From positions 1 through 46,778 of the forward strand of contig CAICTM010000820.1 in assembly GCA_903772945.1 (NCBI GenBank): a stretch of DNA of 46,778 bases. The letters are read 5' to 3'. The notes beneath the pieces are model-generated. The model saw only the letters and a program-made list of their open reading frames with translations. It did no database searches and was not told where the DNA came from. This document shows, piece by piece, positions 18,368-29,208 of the stretch. Position 1 is the first letter of the stretch; each line of letters opens with the position of its first letter. This DNA comes from Seminavis robusta (lineage: Eukaryota; Bacillariophyta; Bacillariophyceae; Naviculales; Naviculaceae). Made by a program: the position numbers and the translations under genes.

Positions 18368-18721
18368 GGACCGTCCGACGGTTTTCACTCAGGATTTAAA
18401 AAGCTTCCACGACTGACAAAAACTTGACCAGCACAATTAAGGGATTGTTTCTTTTAAGGGATTGTTTAATGGATAGTCAAAGATTTAAGGGATTGTTTAT
18501 TTAAGGGATTGTTTAGGGGATAGTTGAAGAAATAGGGGATAGTTGTATGGTATGTCCATTTGGCGTTAAGGGATTGTTTAGGGGATAGTCCAAGATTTAA
18601 GGGATTGTTTAAGGGATAGTTGATGAGTTAAGGGATTGTTTAAGGGATTGTTTTAAACGGTCATTCAGTCGTGGCAATTTCAAGATTTTTTAAATCCTGT
18701 GTGAAAACCGTCGGACGGTCC
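18368..18721. mobile_element. MITE family A, independent copy with TTAAGGGATTGTT core
   Basis: A 354-bp element with ends GGACCGTCCGACGGTTTTCA and, inverted, the same 18-20 bp, then ATTTAAAAA and a TCGTGG block. This is the terminal structure of the MITE inside both tandem units. The core is about ten copies of TTAAGGGATTGTT/TTAAGGGATAGTT in tandem. No coding capacity. It lies 66 nt from the 3' end of the oxygenase gene. Confidence 0.85.
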
Positions 18722-18787
18722 TGGCATCCTGGGAGGGTGTGACAGGCACATCTTCCCAATGCAAGTCTAATAGAAGTACTAGTACAC

Positions 18788-21001
18788 CTATCCCATGTCA
18801 AAACCAAACGAGAATCCAGTCTTTTGCTTCTTGGCTTCACGAAAGACTGCCTGAACTTGATGCTTCGGGCCGCTAGGCTCACCGCTCCCATTCGACTTTG
18901 CGGCGGCAGCTGCTGGAGTAACTTCGTTGCCCGGGTCGTAGGTGCGGTCCAAGTAAAGAAACACAGCTAGGATATATCTCGTGCCCTTCACCACGGCATC
19001 CCCACCGTGACGCAACGAATCTCCTTTGAATGTGACCACTTCCCCCACGCTAGGAGACAGGACTGTGTCGTAGTCATGAAAGTACGTCCCTCCTCCTTCA
19101 AAGTCATCATTCAGACAAATGACAGCACTATGTGTACATTCATCCAGATGACAGGGCAAGTGATTGTTGGTAATCGGATGACTGCTATCATCTGCTGATG
19201 ACGACGATTTGCCTTGATATCGGACAAAGAATGCGTCGTGCACATAGAATCGTTGTCGCTGTTCCTTTCCTTTCTTAGGTAGTAGTCGGAATTGCTTCAT
19301 CATGAGTGGCGCGCATTGCTCTTCCATCCATGGCACAAACCAATCCAATAGTCCTTGAATTTTGTGTACAGGGATATCGTTGGTGGGTACGGCGTAGTGG
19401 CGGCCGGTTGTCCATTGTCCATTCCGTGTTGCAATGTCAATGAGCTCCTGACAAGTAGTGGCTTTCAGCATGGGCGTGACGAAGCACTGGTCGTCAAAAT
19501 GGGAGTGATAGTTGTACGCTTGCGTCTTCTTCTTTGCCAATGATGATTGTTGTTGTTGTTGCGGCGATGGAGAAAAGTACCGATATGCTTGCTGTTTTTG
19601 GAGCTGTAGTTGAATCCCGCCATGAGCATCAATACTTGTATCCACTTTAGCAGCAGCATTCTTCCAGCTCAATTGTGCATCCAGAAACTTGCCTTGGGCC
19701 AGTTGCAAGGCCCCCAACGCGTGGCGAATATCATTTTGCATGTCATCGTTGTCGGAAGTGTTGGTAGCCAATGCTGCTTGGTAGCAAGCCTTTGCGTCGG
19801 AATATCGTTCTTCTTGAAAGTAATAATGTCCCAACCGGACCGATTCCTTCCATGTAATACTACATGTAGGATCCTTCCCGGTGTTGGTGGATTGTCGGGA
19901 ACTCATGACAAGCGGGCACGTGGATTGTTTCGTGTCATGGCGACACAGTAGACAGGGACGTGGTGTATGAGAATCCCAGAACAAAGAATCGTCTATATCT
20001 GGCAATCGACAACAACGACGACGAGCCTCTCGCTCCATGGGTCCATGATCCAGCGGCACGGTGGAGATTGTAATCGAGTTGTTAAGATCTCCACTCACGT
20101 CCAAATCATGATCGTACAAGGCAACGAGGTTTGCTTTGGTCGGGGATTCCAGTTCCAACGTAGCTTCAGGAAGACAGGAGTGACGGATTCCAGTCCAATT
20201 ATTGGCATTGTGTATTGTAGTAGAAGAGGATCCGTTTGTTGGTGTATTGTAGATTGGTGCCAGAAGAATTGCAAAGAAGTTGCGAGTGCCGTGTGCATCT
20301 TTCAATATCTGGGACAATCTCATGGCCATGGTCCCAGAAGAAGAAGAAGACTTGCTTGAAATGCTGCCACTATGAAATTTGGATTGTAATTTCAGTAGGT
20401 GCACTGCTTGGGTAACTTGATCGCGTGTCAGGAATGGCACGGTTTGCGTCGCATAGGTCAGCAATGGGTGAGGTGCCGACACTAGAATCAACTGCTCCTT
20501 GACTTGACGATGCAGTAGTTTCCAATCGGTCCATGAAATGTGGTCTTGAATCCACGTCCAAGCCTCGCAGGATAATTCTTGATCGTCATCTTCATCATCA
20601 TTTTTATTAATATTATTATTATGATTCACTGTGGAAGATTCTGGTTGTTCTGTGGGCTTGATCCCCAGCAAGGCGATGTAAATGGCAGTGACAATGGTAT
20701 AAATGGACCACAGATTGCTGTATCCAGTATTTTGTCTGGCAGCAGAAGCCCGTTTCAAGAGTTTTTCAACTTGTGGTGGTGGTGGTGGTGGAATAATAGA
20801 CTGTTGTCTTACATCTGTTGTTGCTTTCAAAGGGTTGTGCTTGTTTGTGTCGAACAGCGGCAAATTCTGGAGTATTTGGTCTTCTTCTGGAGAAGTGAAA
20901 AACAGGGGAAAACATTTCCATGGGATCACAGACTTGATCACCTCTCCTTTCTTTCCCTTCCTCTTTACTATAACATTGTTGCTTTTGGGTTGGTCTGCCA
21001 T
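18788..21001 (-). CDS. 2-oxoglutarate/Fe(II) oxygenase with TPR-like segment
   Basis: Prolyl-4-hydroxylase-type dioxygenase, 737 aa from ATG 21,001. The frame is open 37 codons further upstream, but only from a GTG. The C-terminal double-stranded beta-helix shows the iron ligands H618 and D620 (CHLDECTHSAV) and H665 (LRHGGDAV), with R675 (GTRYILAVF) placed to bind 2-oxoglutarate; GGGTYF is typical of the fold. The N-terminal region has low-complexity linkers, a Pro run and acidic Asn/Asp stretches. Around residue 400 an amphipathic helix pair (LGHYYFQEERYSDAKACYQAAL) resembles a TPR, which would fit a protein-substrate hydroxylase. The substrate is unknown. Divergent from the TM9 gene. Confidence 0.8.
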   Translation of the reverse strand: MADQPKSNNVIVKRKGKKGEVIKSVIPWKCFPLFFTSPEEDQILQNLPLFDTNKHNPLKATTDVRQQSIIPPPPPPQVEKLLKRASAARQNTGYSNLWSIYTIVTAIYIALLGIKPTEQPESSTVNHNNNINKNDDEDDDQELSCEAWTWIQDHISWTDWKLLHRQVKEQLILVSAPHPLLTYATQTVPFLTRDQVTQAVHLLKLQSKFHSGSISSKSSSSSGTMAMRLSQILKDAHGTRNFFAILLAPIYNTPTNGSSSTTIHNANNWTGIRHSCLPEATLELESPTKANLVALYDHDLDVSGDLNNSITISTVPLDHGPMEREARRRCCRLPDIDDSLFWDSHTPRPCLLCRHDTKQSTCPLVMSSRQSTNTGKDPTCSITWKESVRLGHYYFQEERYSDAKACYQAALATNTSDNDDMQNDIRHALGALQLAQGKFLDAQLSWKNAAAKVDTSIDAHGGIQLQLQKQQAYRYFSPSPQQQQQSSLAKKKTQAYNYHSHFDDQCFVTPMLKATTCQELIDIATRNGQWTTGRHYAVPTNDIPVHKIQGLLDWFVPWMEEQCAPLMMKQFRLLPKKGKEQRQRFYVHDAFFVRYQGKSSSSADDSSHPITNNHLPCHLDECTHSAVICLNDDFEGGGTYFHDYDTVLSPSVGEVVTFKGDSLRHGGDAVVKGTRYILAVFLYLDRTYDPGNEVTPAAAAAKSNGSGEPSGPKHQVQAVFREAKKQKTGFSFGFDMG

Positions 21002-21392
21002 GGCCTGCACTGCACTGCGCTGGACGGCACTGCGCTTGCCTGTAAAGCACAGAAAATGGATGGCCAAAAACAAAATTAATTTCGAATTCAAATAGTCTAG
21101 ACATGGTCGCACACTGCTTCTGGATCTCTGTTTTCAGAACCGCTTTTTCAAAGCCGCCATCAAATCCGCCACCAGCGAGTATTCACAGCGCCAAAGTGGT
21201 CTAAGTAAAGGACAACCAAGACAGACCAGCAGTTGCCATTGCAAGCTCGTCGGTGCCCACAGCAGCACCATCACAAGAAGAAGAAGAAGAAGCGAGTAAC
21301 TGGCCAGTAGCTAGCTAGATAGAAGGCATTGTGGTCACGAGAAGACAATACAAGTGGACGTAAAAGACAAGGGAAAGTAAAGCACACACACG
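21002..21392. promoter_or_regulatory. Divergent intergenic promoter region
   Basis: 391 nt between the start codons of the oxygenase (-) and the TM9 gene (+), so both promoters and 5' UTRs must lie here. It contains CTAGCTAGCTAG near 21,310 and a GAAGAAGAAGAAGAAG run near 21,277-21,292. No definite TATA box or initiator can be named. Confidence 0.4.
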
Positions 21393-23858
21393 ATGAATAA
21401 TTTGAATTTCATTCGGACATTGCTGGCGTTGCTCTTGCTGGCCGACACGACTCTGGCATCCGCAGGAGCAGGAGCCGGCTACGATGAGTCTACTAGTATT
21501 AAGAACGCGTTGGAGGGTTACACGCCCGGCAAGAAATTGAGTCGCAAAGAGCGCATGGAATTGGCCAAAGAAGAAGCGAAAAAGTACATGGAACTGCGTC
21601 GTCAAGGCGTCGACGAAGTGGGACACACCAAAGAGGCCGCCGCCATGAGAGACTACCAGCTCCGCAAAAAGAAACGCAAGGGACTCTTTCGAAGACGTCA
21701 AGCCGATTTGGCGTCCATTCTATTCCCAGGAGTATCTCCCGAAACGTACCAGCCCAATGAACAAATTTGGGCCATTACCGATCTGGTCCATTCCAAAAAG
21801 ACACAGGTGCCGTTTGAATTCTACGATTTACCCGGTTGTCACAAACCAGAAGGAAAAGCGTGGATGAAAAATTTGAAACAGAGACGAAATTTGGGGGTCC
21901 GACTGCAGGGAAATGAACTCATGCCGGCACCCTTTCCCCTACGCGTCACACAAAACCAATCCTGCAAGCCACTCTGTAGAGTCAGCATTGGATCCAAAAA
22001 GGTCAGATGGATGCGAAAATTAGTCGAACGCCAATATCGTATTCAAATGACACTCGATCAATTGCCCGTCTTGATGAGGTCCAAGGAACTCAATTATGCC
22101 GTAAGAGGATATCCCGTCGGATTCAAAGCTCCTCCATCGTACACTGGCTTGGAAGAGGACGAGTTTTATCTATACAATCACGTCAAATTCACCATTTCCT
22201 ATCAAGAGGACCCCGCGGCGTTTGAGGGAGTGCGGATTACCGGATTCGATGTACATCCGGTCAGTATCAAGCACGAGTTGGGAGACGAAAAGGCAGATAT
22301 TACGGCAACGTCCATGGTGGCCACCTGCAATGCCCCGGATGCACCTCCAGTCAACAACGACCCATCCACGTATTTGAGACTACGATTGGGAGCCACGGGA
22401 GAAGATTTGAATGTCGTTTACAGTTTTGAGGTCGAATGGCAAGCGTCAGATCTGCCTTGGGCGGATCGTTGGGATGTCTACCTTATTGGAAGTCCTGACG
22501 ATGACATTCATTTCTTTGCCATTGTCAACTCCCTCATGATTGTGCTATTCCTTACGGGAGCCATTGCGACCATCATGATCCGAACGCTGCGTCAGGATAT
22601 TGCTGGATACAACGAAATTCAAACGTTGGAAGGTAAGCTTTGTTTGCGGTTCGTGCTTTGTCGATCGAGAATCCGCCATTCTGTCTGTTCTATCGGGTAG
22701 ATTGTTTTGCCCCAATTCTGAGTTCTCACTTATCAATATATTATTATATATCTACTGGCTATGCAGAGGCTCAGGAAGAAACTGGGTGGAAACTTGTCCA
22801 TGGAGACGTCTTTCGCCCGCCGTCTTCCTATCCACTGGCACTGTGTGTCATGGTTGGAACTGGAGCACAAATTGGTTCCGCCTGCTTCTTGACAATGATG
22901 TGTGCCATGGTCAAGTTGTTGAACCCAATGAAAAAGGGGGCCACCCTGACTGCGGTGCTGATCTTGTATAACCTCAGTGGGTCTGCTGCTGGGTACATTT
23001 CTTCCAGAATGTACAAGTTCTGCAATGCCACTGACTGGAAGTTCAACACCGTTGTCACAGCAGCTGCCTTGCCGGGATCTTTGGTCAGCATCTTTATGGT
23101 GTTGAATATTTTCCTCACATTTGCGGGTGCTGCAACAGCAGTGAGCTTCTTGACCATCCTGGCACTGTTTGGAATGTGGATGTGTATCAGTACCCCTTTG
23201 GTGTTTGTGGGTTCCTATTTTGGATTCCGGGCAGAGAGGTTCAATGTGCCAGTAAAAACAAACCAAATTGCCCGATACATTCCAGAGTTGCCCTGGTACA
23301 GCAGCCCTCCTGTATCATTCTTGCTTGGAGGCATCTTGCCCTTTGGATCTGTCTGCATTGAACTCTTCTTCATTATGAGTGCCCTCTGGCTGCACCAAAT
23401 CTACTATGTCATGGGATTCCTTCTCGCTGTTTTGCTCATCTTGGCGGCAACCTGTGCAGAAGTTGCAGTTGTCATGACCTACCTGCAGCTTTGTGTGGAA
23501 GATCATCGCTGGTGGTGGAAGTCCTTCTGGAATTGTGCGGCGGCTGGCTTTTACCTTTTCCTCTACAGCCTTTGGTTCCTCTTCAGCCGGTTGGAGCTTG
23601 TTGGAATTCTGCCTGTGATTGTCTACTTGACTTGTAAGTATTCATGCTTGTTGCTTATGTTTGATATTGTGTTTGCTGAAACTCATCCTTCTCTGCATTG
23701 CTTTTGCGATCATTCTATTCGTTCCTCAACTCCGTCTTCGATATATTATAGACATGTCCATGATTTCAGTTTGCTTTGGACTCTTCTGCGGTAGCGTGGG
23801 TGTCTTGACAAGCTTTTGGTTCAACACCAAGATCTATGGGGCGCTGAAGGTTGACTAG
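21393..23858 (+). CDS. Transmembrane 9 superfamily protein (nonaspanin/EMP70)
   Basis: Spliced gene, join(21393..22632, 22767..23633, 23752..23858), 737 aa. Introns of 134 and 118 nt have GTAAGC/GTAAGT donors and GCAG/TATAG acceptors. Splicing restores the family signature LEEAQEETGWKLVHGDVFRP and the terminal block YMSMIS...FWFNTKIYGALKVD. A signal peptide (LLALLLLADTTLASA) is followed by an unusual, very basic insert of about 80 residues (KKLSRKERMELAKEEAKK, RKKKRKGLFRRR), then the lumenal domain with VPFEFYDLPGCHKPEG and CKPLC, then about nine membrane segments. The C-terminal KVD matches the KXD/E COPI-binding Golgi-retention signal of TM9 proteins. TM9 proteins act in endomembrane sorting. 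The basic insert makes it longer than the usual 590-670 aa. Confidence 0.92.
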
Positions 23859-24378
23859 ACGGATGGCGGCACGTTTGTTCAGCTCACTTTTACATAAAAC
23901 TAACTAGCTAGATTGTGAAGTTAGGAATCCGATCAGGCTGCTTGGTTTCCTTGCTGTTATACTATAGCGGATTCTACTGTGGAGTATGATAGGTACCAGT
24001 AGCTGCTAGTACGGTTACATCGGTCGTACAACTGCCTAGCTTCTTCCCGACCGCGGTGTTCCCACCGTTTCTTTTGACTCAAAGCAAATGAAAAATGAAT
24101 GATTGGTTCGATTCAATCAAGAGAAAACTAGTTGATCCCTAGCTAGACAGCATTGCTTGGTTGACTAATCTACATGAACTAGTATGTACAAGCCACAGGA
24201 GCGGTCTTTTATCAATGGTGTCTCTACCGAGTTTTCAACCCTCGGTGGAGTCCATGGCAAGTAGACCCCTGTGCTGCAGCTTGGAAAGCAGGAGCGTTCA
24301 TTGATGCTCATATATATCAAAATCTGTTTGGTGCTGTTAGTTGGCGCGAAGGAAGCCAACAGGCCAATTTCCTTTGGT
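23859..24378. other. Convergent intergenic region
   Basis: 520 nt between the 3' ends of the TM9 and lipase genes. No gene, RNA or repeat that I can support. Short GGTACC/CTAGCTAG-type motifs occur near 23,905 and 23,990. Confidence 0.5.
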
Positions 24379-25779
24379 TCAAGCTGGCACCGGTACCTTT
24401 TGTAGGACCTTTGAAAGACTATCTGTCCAGATAAGATCATGAATGTCTGGTTGTTGTTGTGGTGGTAGTGCAGTTAAAGCAGCCTGTTTTGCTTTAGCCT
24501 GAGCGGTAGCTGCCATTCGCTCCTTCATCCATTTCACTTGAAACTCCATGACGGCGTCTGCCTCGGGTTCCCCCAACAAGTCATGATAGGCTTCTGGAAA
24601 GCACTTGACGGCTTGTTCGTCTTTGGGTGTCAAGGACGCTTGCTGGAGGTACTCGGTACCTGCAATGGGAACAACCACATCTTGCTTTCCGTGAGCAACA
24701 CAGAAAGGAACCTTCAAATTGGGAATGATTTGGTTTCGCAGTGTGACCATGTCTTGTATCAATGTAAGACAAGTTTGCATGGGAATGTGTCGTCCGACCG
24801 GATTCATACCATTGGGACGCATTCCGACGCGGTATCGTTCTGGATCCCTCCAAAAGCGTCTTGGATGCACGCGATTGGGTATCCATGCCGGTGGTCGGAA
24901 ATTGTTGCCCAGAACTGGATTGACAAGATGCTGTGCGATCCAAGCCGCCAGTGGAAACAGAAAGAATGCCTCTAGATTGTAGGATGCAGGTGCTTGCAGC
25001 ATACATCCTGCAAAACACTGGGTGGCTTTTGTTGGATGATCCTGCAGGTGTTTTGCCGCCTTTAGCGTCAAGCAGCCGCCATAGGAGTATCCCGACAAGA
25101 AGAATGGTGTTTGGTTATCATGTCTGGATGCCACCACTTTTTGAATAAAGTATAGATAGTCTTTCAGCATCAGGTCAGCATTGGGCATGAACCATCGTGA
25201 TCCTTCACTGAATCCATGCCCTGACAAGTCCATGGCATACAAAGCATATCCTTCCTTGAGATACGTTTCTGCTTGTAATGCCATGTTAGTTTTGCGTTCT
25301 TTGGTGGTAGTTCCATCATCATCCGAGTATTGAATTGTGTGAGCTTCGCCACCAAATCCTTGCAATCCATGCATCCATATGATTACAGCCTTTGGTTTAT
25401 TGTGTGACGGCGGCAAGAAGAATCGGTAGTGCAACTGATGACCCAGCACGGAACGGAACCAGCCATGTTGACAACACTGAGGCATTTCTGCTTCCATGGC
25501 CTTGATTTCATCCGGCGAAGGAAACTCGGAGGGCAAAATGTCCAGAGTGACAGTCCGCCCAAAGAGTTTGGTAGTGGTAGTAGTAGTAACTTTCTTGGCT
25601 GGCACGAGCGCTAACCACGAGAAGTTTTCCTTGATAAAGTTGGAAAGATGCGCCAAGAAAAGACTCCACAATGCCAAAAAGGCATAGAGATTCGCAAACA
25701 CGGTGTAGACATTGATAAAGGTGGGCGATTTGGGAATGGCCGTCGCCCGAAAGTTGTGCAAAAGTGCCGGTGGTCCCAT
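24379..25779 (-). CDS. Membrane-anchored monoacylglycerol lipase-like hydrolase
   Basis: Alpha/beta hydrolase of the serine aminopeptidase S33/monoglyceride lipase type, 466 aa from ATG 25,779. Residues 23-45 form a hydrophobic N-terminal anchor absent from the paralog at 27,774. The oxyanion motif is IIWMHGLQG (135-143), the next signature is DLSGHGFSEG (184-193), the nucleophile is S232 in SGYSYGG, the acid D367 (CVAHGKQDVVVP) and the base H399 (AYHDLLGEPEA). All three catalytic residues are present. Likely role: hydrolysis of monoacylglycerols or lysophospholipid-type esters at a membrane. The C-terminal extension of about 50 residues is Ala/Gln-rich. No introns. Confidence 0.85.
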   Translation of the reverse strand: MGPPALLHNFRATAIPKSPTFINVYTVFANLYAFLALWSLFLAHLSNFIKENFSWLALVPAKKVTTTTTTKLFGRTVTLDILPSEFPSPDEIKAMEAEMPQCCQHGWFRSVLGHQLHYRFFLPPSHNKPKAVIIWMHGLQGFGGEAHTIQYSDDDGTTTKERKTNMALQAETYLKEGYALYAMDLSGHGFSEGSRWFMPNADLMLKDYLYFIQKVVASRHDNQTPFFLSGYSYGGCLTLKAAKHLQDHPTKATQCFAGCMLQAPASYNLEAFFLFPLAAWIAQHLVNPVLGNNFRPPAWIPNRVHPRRFWRDPERYRVGMRPNGMNPVGRHIPMQTCLTLIQDMVTLRNQIIPNLKVPFCVAHGKQDVVVPIAGTEYLQQASLTPKDEQAVKCFPEAYHDLLGEPEADAVMEFQVKWMKERMAATAQAKAKQAALTALPPQQQPDIHDLIWTDSLSKVLQKVPVPA

Positions 25780-27773
25780 TTTTTATTTTGTTTGTTGTGG
25801 TTTGTCCGTGTTTGTTGAGTGTCTAAGACAAAGAAGAAGATCCAAGCAATTAATGAATAATAAAGAAACGATCGTTGCTTTCTCTCAATTCAATTCAATT
25901 CAATCGGATTGACTGTTTGATTTATGATCTGATCATCCAGGAGCACGGACGATTTTGTCCAAGCCAAAATCAATCCGATCTGTTCAATCAAATCCTCGAC
26001 TGCATGAAGCTACCGATAAGCGATAGCGGTGCCAGCAAGTTCAATGGATTGCAAGAAAATGAGATATCAATTCCAACAAGTACAGCTGCTCCCTTGCTGG
26101 GTTGGTAGCACCACCACACTGGATGTGAATAGTGGTACCGAACAGGAATAATGAGGCATTTTGATTCCTACCCTTGTCTGCCGTCTGATGACAGACAGTA
26201 AATTTTTTAGTACCGGAGCTACGTAGAGAGCTCTCGCTAGCGAATGCGAAAAAAGATGCGTCATTTCGATTTATTTAACATCCGGTCGCTGATAACGGAT
26301 TTTGGCTACGAGCCCAGCAACGGCAGGAAGCATTTTCGTTGCAATTTGTTGATCAGTTGGTTCTACTAGCTAGAGTGACCTTGTGTGCATACCGGAGTTA
26401 TTTCGGCAGGCAGGCTAGCTGGCATGCACATCGCTCCTTTGCGGTGTCTTGGCAAGAACGAAGACATGAAGTAACATTGAGGCAATGGTACAGACTACGA
26501 TACCGGTCCCTTGTTTTCACTGCAAGGGTGCATCTCAGCAAAATAGGCATAGGTCATGGTAACGGTAGAGGTGCATCGTACGAAAACAAGTTAGCAGTGA
26601 CAAGTCTTGCCTTCTTCATGGAGAAGTACATACATGGACAAGGATTGGTGTTCCATGGATTGAATCATTCGTTGTCTTGCAAAAGTTCGGTTTCGGTGGT
26701 ATTGATACGGTACAGTACTATCGGAGCAGGGCGGAGATCTCGAGTTTTACTAGCTAGTAGCTTTAGTGATTGGGCGAAAGAACAAATGTTACCGGCAGCC
26801 TACATCAACCTCTAGCCCTCTGTGGTCCCAACAAGAGTCCAATGATCACTCCCCCGTTTGCAAACTTTGCTTATTCGTATGCTAGGTCCCACGGAGATCT
26901 CATGCTGTGTCTAAGGGTAGCTCAGGCCAGTGCCTCGCACACCCAATACTCATTCTTGCGCATTCTTTGTAACCGTTCTGATCTCCCTTGCTGCAGTCAA
27001 TGACCCAGTCACCACAGGCTTCACATCATGCCAAGGAAGCCTTGTCGCGCTAACCCCGTCGAAGGTGCCGCACGATGATCCCAAGGAGTGGGCCCCCCAG
27101 TTCCATACCGGTATCCTTCCCCCTTCGTTCAAAAGCTTGATCCACTGCTATTGTCTTGTTAGCCCTCATCTGGCGCCAAGTTGAAAGACTATTACTGGTA
27201 GCCAGCTTGGCTCCTCCTTGCGCAGCACATACATTTAGATACGGTAGCTGTGCTTCGGCCTCAAAAGAGCTGCGAGTCCTACCGGTAGGCCGAAGTTGAG
27301 TTGAGTCCAGCGAATCGAACCAATTGGAAAAATTATGAAGTCTGGACAATTGATACGGAACTTGGTGACAAAGTTACTTAGGTACTGATATCCGATACTC
27401 CGCAGCGTCTCATTTTTCTCGGATTTCTTCAAGCCGTCAACTTGATACTCCCACCTCCCACAATGACGAAGGCATTTGGAAATATCTGCATGTGCAGGCA
27501 CCACATCTCAGCAACTCCGTCGACTACGGTACATTTCACTAAGCTGCAGCTGGCTGGTACGGTGTACCTACTTTAGTCATCGCAACGCGATCCTCATCAA
27601 GGCGTGAAACCATTAGGTACTACATGTGCTCAGTTGTGCTGTATTCAATTCCGAACAGATGATGCAGATGCAAATTTGAGATGGCAAAATTCTAAAGTAT
27701 TGTCCTTGATAACCGTCACTCTAGCTACCTGGCTGTGTAGATGTAGCAAAGTTACGTACGACCTTTTATTAGT
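25780..27773. other. 2.0-kb intergenic region without a supported gene
   Basis: Between the two lipase genes. Several frames of 60-158 codons exist on both strands but none shows a domain, codon bias or plausible context, and some open with non-ATG codons. Features seen: an AATTC run (CAATTCAATTCAATTCAATC near 25,886), scattered CTAGCTAG and GGTACCGGTACC-like palindromes. No transposon ends found. Confidence 0.45.
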
Positions 27774-28823
27774 CTAGTTTGCTTGAGACAAGCGTTGATT
27801 CATCCAATCGGATGTAAATGTCACCACCTCTTCTGCCTCTGGTTCCGCCAACAAGTCATGAAAAGCCTCTTCATAGAATTTGTGGGCCTTGTCTGACTCT
27901 GGGGTAGATGCTCTATCCACTAAATACTCGGATCCCACCACAGGTATAGCACTGTCTTTGACTCCGTGCACCACACAAAATGGCAGTGTCAATCCAGGAA
28001 TACTTTGATCTCGCACCACCCTCATTGCCACGGTCAAAGTCCATAATGATAAGTACGGTGGATGCTTGCAATGGGCGGATATGGGGTTGTGTTCCAGTCC
28101 CTTGGCCACTCGTTCCGGATCTCGCCACACTTTGGAAGGGCCAACAGGATTGGGAATGCAAGCCGGAGGTCTCCAATTGGGGATAAAGGGTGTGACGCAC
28201 AACTGCAGGTACCATTGTGCCGGAGCATACATGGTGTCGGGGTAGATTGCGGGAGAAAAGAGAACAATTCCTTGGAATCCAGATGGGAATTCCTCGGGAT
28301 GATCTTGAAAATATCGGGCTGCTTGTAGTGTAATGTTTCCGCCAAGACTTTCTCCCGTGAGAAACCACGGTGTTCCGGTTGGGTATCGACTGGTGATGAG
28401 TTTGGCAAACTCTACCAAATCTTGTTCCAAGACGGTGGTGCTGGGCATGACATGACGGGCGCCTTCACTGTAGCCATGTCCCACGAGATCGAATGCGTAT
28501 ACCGCAAATCCAAGTTTGGTGTAGTGGTCGGCGAGTAGTGCGTTATTGACGAGGCGTCCATTGCTCATGACGTAGGCCATTCCACAATGAGATTGCAAGC
28601 CGTGCATAAAAATGACAATCGCTTTGGGATTTTTCTTATCATCAGAGGGCAGATATTTCCGAATGTGAAGCTGCAGATTGTCGTGGGTGGATTCAAACCA
28701 TTCATGCTGACAGCCAGCTGCCGTCAAGGGCGCTTCCATGGCCTCCAATTCCGACTCGGTTGGAAACTCATTCGCTGGAATGTCAATGTCGCGCTCCACG
28801 CCAAACACAGAATGTTTCACCAT
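27774..28823 (-). CDS. Monoacylglycerol lipase-like hydrolase (soluble paralog)
   Basis: Alpha/beta hydrolase, 349 aa from ATG 28,823, colinear with the gene at 24,379-25,779 from its residue 72 onward (shared FP..E..AMEA, CQH.WF, MHGLQ, VGHG.SEG, HDLL.EPEA). Catalytic set: S159 in TGESLGG, D290 (CVVHGVKDSAIP) and H322 (AFHDLLAEPEA). It lacks the N-terminal membrane anchor and the C-terminal tail, so it is probably cytosolic. Same strand, 2 kb from the paralog and clearly diverged, so an old tandem duplication. Predicted substrates are monoacylglycerols. No introns. Confidence 0.85.
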   Translation of the reverse strand: MVKHSVFGVERDIDIPANEFPTESELEAMEAPLTAAGCQHEWFESTHDNLQLHIRKYLPSDDKKNPKAIVIFMHGLQSHCGMAYVMSNGRLVNNALLADHYTKLGFAVYAFDLVGHGYSEGARHVMPSTTVLEQDLVEFAKLITSRYPTGTPWFLTGESLGGNITLQAARYFQDHPEEFPSGFQGIVLFSPAIYPDTMYAPAQWYLQLCVTPFIPNWRPPACIPNPVGPSKVWRDPERVAKGLEHNPISAHCKHPPYLSLWTLTVAMRVVRDQSIPGLTLPFCVVHGVKDSAIPVVGSEYLVDRASTPESDKAHKFYEEAFHDLLAEPEAEEVVTFTSDWMNQRLSQAN

Positions 28824-29208
28824 ATTGTAAAGCTATTATAAGGTACTGTAATAGATTAATAGACTACTTCGGGACGACTATACGGTACCTTGCCATTCTC
28901 CAAACGCATTTGGTCGATGCTTGTTCCTCTCGTCCGAGTGAAAAAGAAAACGTTTGCCTTTGTTTTTCTGAGGTCATTCGTGACTAACTAGCGCTCTAAG
29001 CATGACGCCTTATTCATGACTCAGTAAAAAGATACCAAATCTTTCATATCTTTGTGATGTCAGCAACCCGAAAGCAAAGATCGTAAGACGCCCTTCCGAT
29101 CCATCGAGGAACGGCCGAGAATCAAGAGCGAAGCGAACAGAGAAACAACATTCTTGACCATCAGTTGTTCCGATAACATATAGCTAGATAGATAGTATTG
29201 AAGCCAAC
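28824..29208. promoter_or_regulatory. Divergent intergenic promoter region
   Basis: 385 nt separating the start codons of the soluble lipase (-) and the BioD-like gene (+). It holds both promoters. TAGCTAGATAGATAG lies 20-40 nt before the BioD-like start. No definite core element identified. Confidence 0.35.

Noticed and set aside
20579-21095. Plus-strand frames of 130-166 codons over the oxygenase 5' part
   Set aside because: They are antisense shadows of the low-complexity N-terminus of the minus-strand gene (runs such as IIIFINIII and GGGGGG).
18788-21112. Extending the oxygenase to 774 aa
   Set aside because: The extra 37 codons open with GTG and follow an in-frame stop closely; the first ATG is 21,001.
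26339-26815. 158-codon frame between the two lipase genes
   Set aside because: No ATG-supported context, no domain-like sequence, and composition like the surrounding intergenic DNA.
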